A DNA stretch of 64,000 nucleotides, taken from contig NZ_QAJK01000024.1 in assembly GCF_003852515.1 (NCBI RefSeq), positions 6,564 to 70,563 of the forward strand. The letters run 5' to 3'. The DNA comes from Variovorax sp. KBW07. GTDB lineage: Bacteria; Pseudomonadota; Gammaproteobacteria; Burkholderiales; Burkholderiaceae_C. The number at the start of each line of letters is the position of its first letter. Within the stretch, counting starts at the first letter, position 1. Made by a program: the position numbers and the translations under genes. Below the pieces are notes generated by a model that was not told the origin of the DNA, searched no databases, and worked only from the letters and a program-made list of their open reading frames with translations. Below, one piece after another: positions 59,081 through 64,000 of this stretch.

Positions 59081-60961
59081 ATGTCTTATCTCGTGCTCGC
59101 TCGCAAGTTCCGTCCGAAAACCTTCGGTGAGATGGTCGGCCAGGGGCATGTGGTCCAGGCGCTCGAGAACGCGTTGACCACGCAGCGCCTGCACCACGCC
59201 TACCTTTTCACCGGCACGCGGGGCGTGGGTAAGACCACGGTTTCGCGCATCCTGGCGAAGTCGCTCAACTGCCAGGGCCCGGACGGGCAGGGCGGCATCA
59301 CGGCCACGCCGTGCGGCGTATGCCAGGCCTGCCGCGACATCGATTCCGGCCGCTTCGTCGATTACACCGAGCTCGACGCAGCCTCGAACCGCGGCGTCGA
59401 CGAAGTGCAGTCGCTGCTCGAACAAGCCGTCTACAAGCCGGTGCAGGGGCGCTTCAAGGTCTTCATGATCGACGAAGTGCACATGCTCACCAACACCGCG
59501 TTCAACGCGATGCTGAAGACGCTCGAAGAGCCGCCCGAATACCTCAAGTTCGTGCTGGCCACGACCGACCCGCAGAAGGTGCCGGTCACGGTGCTGTCGC
59601 GCTGCCTGCAGTTCAACCTGCGGCCCATGGCGCCCGAGACGGTGCTCGAACACCTGACCAGCGTGCTGCAGACCGAGCAGGTACCGGCGGAGCCGCAGGC
59701 ACTGCGCCTGCTGGCACGCGCCGCGCGCGGCTCGATGCGCGACGCGCTGTCGCTCACCGACCAGGCGATTGCATTCGGTAACGGCGAACTGATCGAAACC
59801 GGCGTGCGCCAGATGCTCGGCAGCGTCGATCGCGGCCACGTGTTCCGCCTGATCGAAGCGCTGGCGCAGGGCGACGGCAAGACGGTGGTCGACACCTCCG
59901 AGGCGCTGCGCCGCGACGGCATGTCCGCCGCTTCCACGCTCGAAGAGATGACGGCGGTGCTGCAGGCCATGGCGGTGCTCCAGGCCGTGCCTTCGCGGGC
60001 CGAATCTGCCGATTCGGCGACCGACCCCGACGCGGCGGACACCGCGCGCCTGGCCGCACTCATGCCGGCCGACGAAACGCAACTGCTCTACAGCCTGTGC
60101 CTGCACGGCCGTGGCGAGCTGGGCCTGGCGCCCGACGAATACGCCGCGCTGACCATGGTGCTGTTGCGGCTCCTGGCCTTCAAGCCTTCCAACGCGGCTG
60201 CTTCGACGGCCACCCCGGAAAAAAAAACTCTGAATGAAGCTGCGGTCGCGGCGCCGGCCCCCCCGGCGCGCGTCGCTCAGCCCGTTCCAGCGCCTGCACC
60301 AGCAGCGGTTCGCCCCGCGGCCGAGCACCCCGCAGCGCCAGCTCCGACGCCACCGGTGCCCGCCCCGGCAGCCGCTCAATCCGCCCCGGTTCCGGCCGGG
60401 CAGCGCCTGTCGGTCGTCGACGAACCCATGCGGCAGGCCGCGCCCCGCAACGAGGCCGGCGATTCGTCGTCCGCAGCCAAGGTCGTCGGCGTGCCGATTC
60501 GCGTGCAACCGCCGCCCGGCGCGCGCGATGCGCCCCGCGCCGAAGAGGCGCGTGCAACCTTCACCCCCATCCAGACCAGCGAAGACGGCGACTTCTGGTA
60601 CGCCACGGTCACGCAGCTGATTGCCGCCGAAGCCATTGCGGCGCTGGCACGCGAGCTGGCCCTGCAGTCGCAACTGGTGGCGCGCGACACCGACCAGTGG
60701 ATGCTGCGCATCGAGCGCGAAACGCTCAACCAGCCTTCCAGCCGCGAAAAACTCACCGCCGCGCTGAATGGCCTCGGCCATGAGGTCAAGCTGGTCATCG
60801 AGATCGGTGGCGTGACCGACAGCCCGGCGCGCCGGAACAAGCAGGCCGCCGACGAGCGCCAGCGCGTGGCCGAGGAGGCCATTCACAACGACCCCGAAGT
60901 GCAGGCGCTGATGCGCGACTTCGATGCGAAGATCGTGCCCGGAACGCTGAAACCGGCCTGA
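59081..60961 (+). CDS. dnaX: DNA polymerase III subunit tau (and possibly gamma)
   Basis: A 626-residue clamp-loader subunit. 'MSYLVLARKFRPKTFGEMVG' is the standard start (an in-frame ATG three codons earlier is possible). Walker A is 'GTRGVGKTTVSRI', the zinc-binding cysteines are in 'NCQGPDGQGG', 'PCGVCQAC', Walker B is 'VFMIDEVHML' and the arginine-finger motif is 'LSRCLQF'. Domains I-III end near residue 370; then a Pro/Ala-rich linker and the tau C-terminal region that binds DnaB and polymerase. At codons 380-383 an A9 run permits slippage to short products (see the separate entry). Confidence 0.97.
   Translation: MSYLVLARKFRPKTFGEMVGQGHVVQALENALTTQRLHHAYLFTGTRGVGKTTVSRILAKSLNCQGPDGQGGITATPCGVCQACRDIDSGRFVDYTELDAASNRGVDEVQSLLEQAVYKPVQGRFKVFMIDEVHMLTNTAFNAMLKTLEEPPEYLKFVLATTDPQKVPVTVLSRCLQFNLRPMAPETVLEHLTSVLQTEQVPAEPQALRLLARAARGSMRDALSLTDQAIAFGNGELIETGVRQMLGSVDRGHVFRLIEALAQGDGKTVVDTSEALRRDGMSAASTLEEMTAVLQAMAVLQAVPSRAESADSATDPDAADTARLAALMPADETQLLYSLCLHGRGELGLAPDEYAALTMVLLRLLAFKPSNAAASTATPEKKTLNEAAVAAPAPPARVAQPVPAPAPAAVRPAAEHPAAPAPTPPVPAPAAAQSAPVPAGQRLSVVDEPMRQAAPRNEAGDSSSAAKVVGVPIRVQPPPGARDAPRAEEARATFTPIQTSEDGDFWYATVTQLIAAEAIAALARELALQSQLVARDTDQWMLRIERETLNQPSSREKLTAALNGLGHEVKLVIEIGGVTDSPARRNKQAADERQRVAEEAIHNDPEVQALMRDFDAKIVPGTLKPA
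60217..60269 (+). promoter_or_regulatory. Probable dnaX frameshift / transcript slippage signal
   Basis: Nine A residues (60219-60227) follow the G of codon 380. Adding one base puts the ribosome on a TGA after three more codons; losing one gives a TGA after one codon. The shifted products would be about 385 or 383 residues, a gamma-like clamp-loader subunit lacking the tau tail. GCGCCGG (60251-60257) and CCGGCGC (60263-60269) form a 7-bp hairpin 23 bases downstream. E. coli uses a slippery A run plus hairpin for the same purpose, and Thermus uses an A9 transcriptional slip. Confidence 0.65.
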
Positions 60962-61063
60962 CCCGACCAAGGCAACAATCCCATGCCAGCCCTTGTGGCT
61001 GTTCGGTGCGACCGCCATCTCTCTTATCCTTCCTCCACTTTCCAACCAAATACAGGACCAACG

Positions 61064-61396
61064 ATGTTCAACAAAGGACAACTGGCCGGCCTCATGAAGC
61101 AGGCGCAGGCAATGCAGGACAACCTCAAGAAGGCGCAGGAAGAACTGGCGCACATCGAGGTCGAAGGCGAATCCGGCGCTGGCCTGGTCAAGGTCGTCAT
61201 GACCTGCAAGCACGACGTCAAGCGCATCACCATCGATCCGAGCCTGCTGGCCGACGACAAGGACATGCTCGAAGACCTGGTGGCCGCCGCCTTCAACGCC
61301 GCCGTGCGCAAGGCCGAGGAAACCAGCGAGCAGAAGATGGGCAAGCTCACAGCCGGCATGCCAGGCCTTCCGCCCGGCATGAAGCTGCCGTTCTGA
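61064..61396 (+). CDS. ybaB: YbaB/EbfC family nucleoid-associated protein
   Basis: A 110-residue DNA-binding dimer. '[20 protein letters not shown]' is the N-terminal long helix and '[20 protein letters not shown]' the central sheet, followed by '[20 protein letters not shown]'. It coats and bends DNA. It lies between dnaX and recR in the order seen across most bacteria, with 103 bp to dnaX and 7 bp to recR. Confidence 0.96.
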   Translation: MFNKGQLAGLMKQAQAMQDNLKKAQEELAHIEVEGESGAGLVKVVMTCKHDVKRITIDPSLLADDKDMLEDLVAAAFNAAVRKAEETSEQKMGKLTAGMPGLPPGMKLPF

Positions 61397-61403
61397 GCCA
61401 TTG

Positions 61404-61994
61404 ATGGCCGACGCCAGTTCGCTCGACGCATTGGTCGATGCGCTGCGCCGCTTGCCCGGTGTCGGCATCAAGTCGGCCTCGCGCATGGCGTTTCATTTGC
61501 TGCAGCACGACCGCGACGGCGCGCAGTTGCTGGCGCGCGCGTTGCAGCAGGCGGCCGGCAACGTGCAGCATTGCGAGCTGTGCAACACCTTCACCGAAGC
61601 GCGGATCTGCAGTGTCTGCATGGACTCGCGGCGCGACGGCAGCAAGCTCTGCGTGGTCGAGACGCCGGCCGACCAGGCCGCGCTCGAACGCACCGGCGCA
61701 TTCCGCGGCTACTACTTCGTGCTGATGGGCAAGCTCAGCCCGCTCGACGGCATCGGGCCCAAGGACATCGGGCTGCAGAAGCTCTTCAACCGCGCGCTCG
61801 ACGGCACGGTAAGCGAAGTGATCCTGGCCACCAACTTCACGGCGGAAGGCGAAGCCACCGCGCACGTGATCGGCGAAACGCTCAAGCAGCGCGGGCTCAA
61901 CGTCACGCGCCTTGCGCGCGGCGTGCCGGCCGGCAGCGAGCTGGAATATGTCGACCTCGGCACCATCGCGCACGCGCTGGTGGACCGCCGATAG
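61404..61994 (+). CDS. recR: Recombination protein RecR
   Basis: A 196-residue protein of the RecFOR pathway that helps load RecA at gaps. The helix-hairpin-helix is '[20 protein letters not shown]', the C4 zinc finger '[16 protein letters not shown]', and the Toprim domain has '[17 protein letters not shown]' and '[20 protein letters not shown]'. The first ATG is used; a TTG just before it is less likely. Length is typical. Confidence 0.97.
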   Translation: MADASSLDALVDALRRLPGVGIKSASRMAFHLLQHDRDGAQLLARALQQAAGNVQHCELCNTFTEARICSVCMDSRRDGSKLCVVETPADQAALERTGAFRGYYFVLMGKLSPLDGIGPKDIGLQKLFNRALDGTVSEVILATNFTAEGEATAHVIGETLKQRGLNVTRLARGVPAGSELEYVDLGTIAHALVDRR

Positions 61995-62088
61995 ACCTGC
62001 TCCGCAGTGCCCCGCAATGCCCTGAAAGGCATCGGAAAAGGGCATCACAAATGGCATCGCGCCCGCCGCGCAACGGAGACACTTCGAC

Positions 62089-62481
62089 ATGACTTTTTCA
62101 TTGCTCACGGTAGCCTACTGGTGCGTGTTCATTGCCTGCGGCCTGCCGTACCTGGCCGCATGGATCGCCAAGGCCGGCAGCTTCGGCCCGCGCGACAACA
62201 TGCACCCGCGCGACTGGGCTGCGAAGCAGAGCGGTTGGCGCGCGCGTGCCAACAGCGCGCAGGCCAACAGCTTCGAGGGCCTGCCGTTCTTCATCGGCGC
62301 GGTGGTCATTGCGCATCAGCTCGGCGCGGCACAGGCGCGGCTCGACATGCTCGCGGTGGCCTACGTGGTGCTGCGCGTGATCTACCTGGCGCTGTACATC
62401 AAGGGCATTCCCGCTGCGCGCAGCGCGGTCTGGGCGCTCGCGTTTCTCGTCAACATCGCGATCTTTTTCATCGCGCGATAG
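62089..62481 (+). CDS. MAPEG family inner-membrane protein
   Basis: A 130-residue protein with four hydrophobic segments and the MAPEG pattern 'RANSAQANSFEGLPFFIGAV' (RAxxAxxNxxE, the glutathione-site helix) and 'VLRVIYLALYIKGIP'. Eukaryotic relatives conjugate glutathione or make eicosanoids; bacterial members are mostly uncharacterised. It is 94 bp after recR in the same direction, probably with its own promoter. Confidence 0.88.
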   Translation: MTFSLLTVAYWCVFIACGLPYLAAWIAKAGSFGPRDNMHPRDWAAKQSGWRARANSAQANSFEGLPFFIGAVVIAHQLGAAQARLDMLAVAYVVLRVIYLALYIKGIPAARSAVWALAFLVNIAIFFIAR

Positions 62482-62629
62482 GCGCATGCAGAGGGCCCGC
62501 GGGAGGCCTTCGTGCTTACGTGAAAACCCGCACGGGATCACCCCGATGCAGGTAGGTGAGGGCGCCCCTAAGCTCGATTCAGTTCACAGGAATCACAGAG
62601 CCAACAAGCCCCGTTACAGGCACCGTTTC

Positions 62630-63667
62630 ATGCTTCACCGCCGTACCCTCATTTCCGCTTCCGCCATCGCTGCCGCAACGATCGCCTTGCCGCGTGTCTT
62701 TGCGCAACAGGCGAAGCTGGAAAAGACAAAGGTCTCCATCGCGGTCGGCGGCAAGGCGGCGTTTTATTACCTGCCGCTCACCATCTCCGAACAGCTCGGC
62801 TACTTCAAGGCCGAAGGCCTCGACGTCGAGATTTCCGACTTCGCCGGCGGTGCGCGTGCGCTGCAGGCCGTGGTCGGTGGTTCGGCCGATGTGTGCTCGG
62901 GCGCCTACGAACACACCATCAACCTGCAGGCCAAGAACCAGTTCTTCCAGGCCTTCGTTCTGCAGGGCCGCGCGCCGCAGATCGCGGTGGGCGTGTCGAC
63001 CAAGAACATGCCGGGCTACACCGGCATCCAGGATCTCAAGGGCAAGAAGATCGGCGTCTCGGCACCGGGCTCGTCGACCAACATGGTGGCCAACCTGATG
63101 CTCTCGCGCGGCGGCCTGAAGGCCAACGACGTGAGCTTCATCGGCGTGGGCGTGGCGGCCGGCGCGCTCACAGCATTGCGCTCGGGCCAGATCGATGCCA
63201 TCAGCAACACCGACCCCGTGATGACCATGCTCGAGCAGAAGGGCGACGTGAAGATCATCACCGACACGCGCACGCTCAAGGGCACGCAACAGGTGTTCGG
63301 CGGCACCATGCCGGCAGCCTGCCTCTACGCGTCGAGCGAGTTCATCCAGAAGAACCCCAACACCTGCCAGGCGCTGGCCAATGCCATCGTGCACGGGCTC
63401 AAGTGGCTGCAGACGGCAGGGCCGGGCGACATCATCAAGACGGTGCCCGAAACCTATCTGCTCGGCGACCGCGCGCTGTACCTTGCGTCTTTCGACAAGG
63501 TGCGCGAAGCCATTGCCACCGATGGCATGGTGCCGACCGACGGTCCCAAGACCGCCCTTGCCGCCATCGCGAGCTTCGACACTTCCGTGAAGGCCGACAA
63601 GATCGACCTGACCAAGACCTACACCAACGATTTTGCAAGGCGCGCGAAAGACAGGTTCAAAGCCTGA
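62630..63667 (+). CDS. ABC transporter substrate-binding protein, SsuA/TauA/NrtA type
   Basis: A 345-residue periplasmic protein with a signal peptide that ends 'ALPRVFAQ' after a twin-arginine-like start ('HRRTLISASAIAA'), so Sec or Tat export is possible. The fold follows: 'AAFYYLPLTISEQLGYFKAE', 'AGGARALQAVVGGSADVCSG' and 'LKGKKIGVSAPGSSTNMVAN'. This family binds sulfonates, taurine, nitrate, aromatic acids or pyrimidine precursors; the ligand cannot be chosen. It is followed by a terminator hairpin and the ATPase gene of the same importer. Confidence 0.88.
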   Translation: MLHRRTLISASAIAAATIALPRVFAQQAKLEKTKVSIAVGGKAAFYYLPLTISEQLGYFKAEGLDVEISDFAGGARALQAVVGGSADVCSGAYEHTINLQAKNQFFQAFVLQGRAPQIAVGVSTKNMPGYTGIQDLKGKKIGVSAPGSSTNMVANLMLSRGGLKANDVSFIGVGVAAGALTALRSGQIDAISNTDPVMTMLEQKGDVKIITDTRTLKGTQQVFGGTMPAACLYASSEFIQKNPNTCQALANAIVHGLKWLQTAGPGDIIKTVPETYLLGDRALYLASFDKVREAIATDGMVPTDGPKTALAAIASFDTSVKADKIDLTKTYTNDFARRAKDRFKA

Positions 63668-63685
63668 TTCCGAACGTCCCCGCGA

Positions 63686-63707
63686 CCCGGCTCAGGCCGG
63701 GTTTTTT
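63686..63707 (+). terminator. Intrinsic terminator between the binding-protein and ATPase genes
   Basis: CCCGGC and GCCGGG form a 6-bp GC stem with a TCAG loop followed by six T. It lies 19 bp after the binding-protein stop and 21 bp before the ATPase start, so part of the transcripts should end here. Confidence 0.85.
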
Positions 63708-63727
63708 AATGCCCTGTCCGATGTCCG

Positions 63728-64000
63728 ATGTCCGACTACGCACTCGAACTCCTTTCCATAAGCTGCACCTTCCACTCGAAGGATGACCCGGGCCAGCGCT
63801 ACACCGCGGTGGCCGACACCACGCTGCGCATCAAGGCCGGCGAATTCGTCTCGGTGGTCGGCCCCACGGGGTGCGGCAAGTCGACGCTGCTGAACGTGGG
63901 CGCGGGCCTGCTGGAGCCTTCGTCGGGGACGGTCAAGGTTTTCGGGCAGACGCTTTCGGGCGTCAATGCGCGTGCCGGCTACATGTTCCAGACCGAAGCG
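63728..64000 (+). CDS. ABC transporter ATP-binding protein, N-terminal part (runs off the right edge)
   Basis: The first 91 codons are present. '[20 protein letters not shown]' holds Walker A (GPTGCGKST), preceded by 'VADTTLRIKAGE' and followed by 'GYMFQTEA', the start of the Q-loop. The SsuB/TauB/NrtD group fits the binding protein upstream. Two overlapping ATGs are seven bases apart; the second one gives the frame that reaches Walker A. Confidence 0.9.
   Translation, partial: MSDYALELLSISCTFHSKDDPGQRYTAVADTTLRIKAGEFVSVVGPTGCGKSTLLNVGAGLLEPSSGTVKVFGQTLSGVNARAGYMFQTEA

Noticed and set aside
58913-61486. An 857-codon reverse-strand frame
   Set aside because: Antisense to dnaX and ybaB; very high Arg/Gly/His content and no domain.

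Overview
This window is a GC-rich, densely coded stretch of a betaproteobacterial chromosome. Gene content and order (rho beside trxA; dnaX-ybaB-recR; pstSCAB-phoU-phoB-phoR next to ppk and ppx) and the protein sequences most resemble Comamonadaceae, with Variovorax the best guess. That genus call is inferred from sequence style, not from a database search. No rRNA operon, CRISPR array, prophage or intact insertion sequence is visible. Two tRNA genes (Arg-TCT and Pro-TGG) and the 4.5S signal recognition particle RNA are present.

Layout. 1-4.3 kb: small metabolic genes (acyl-CoA dehydrogenase fragment, D-threonine aldolase-type enzyme, GAF protein, HIT hydrolase, two unknowns). 4.4-12.1 kb: iron island 1, a Fiu-like TonB-dependent receptor divergent from a FecI sigma / FecR / STN-receptor / DUF4198 run. 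12.1-15.7 kb: an exported repeat protein and a response regulator / histidine kinase / fatty-acid hydroxylase operon. 15.7-19 kb: a less typical patch with a GT-C-like membrane protein, small unknowns and a divergent Fur-family protein. 19-27 kb: iron island 2, a second Fiu-like receptor and an Ftr1-like permease / FecI / FecR / STN-receptor operon. 27-32 kb: the two tRNAs, a small outer-membrane protein, a glutathione transferase, a UBP zinc-finger protein and a cNMP-binding/flavin reductase fusion. 32-44.3 kb: phosphate and polyphosphate genes. 44.4-50.9 kb: MATE transporter, membrane glycosyltransferase, rpmE2, Gfo/Idh oxidoreductase, rho and trxA. 51-58.2 kb: AddB/AddA-type recombination nuclease-helicase and a flavoprotein. 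58.2-62.5 kb: yegP-like gene, ffs, dnaX, ybaB, recR and a MAPEG protein. 62.6-64 kb: the start of an SsuA/SsuB-type ABC importer, cut by the window edge.

How the genes work together. Two cell-surface-signalling triads and two further receptors form a siderophore uptake region. Four closely related 19-bp Fur-box-like sequences sit before the receptor, sigma-factor and permease genes. In the phosphate block, two-repeat Pho-box sequences precede ppk, pstS and (on the other strand) ppx, so transport, sensing and polyphosphate turnover are probably one PhoB regulon. An OlsB-like ornithine-lipid acyltransferase lies just upstream of ppk.

No single locus is clearly a new defence or mobile system. 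The most interesting points are an A9 run in dnaX where a shift into either alternative frame stops at once, with a hairpin just downstream; an Ftr1-like permease at the head of a FecI/FecR/receptor operon under a Fur box; a Fur-family protein that has lost its usual histidine cluster; and a two-component operon that ends in a membrane hydroxylase with an abnormal tail.
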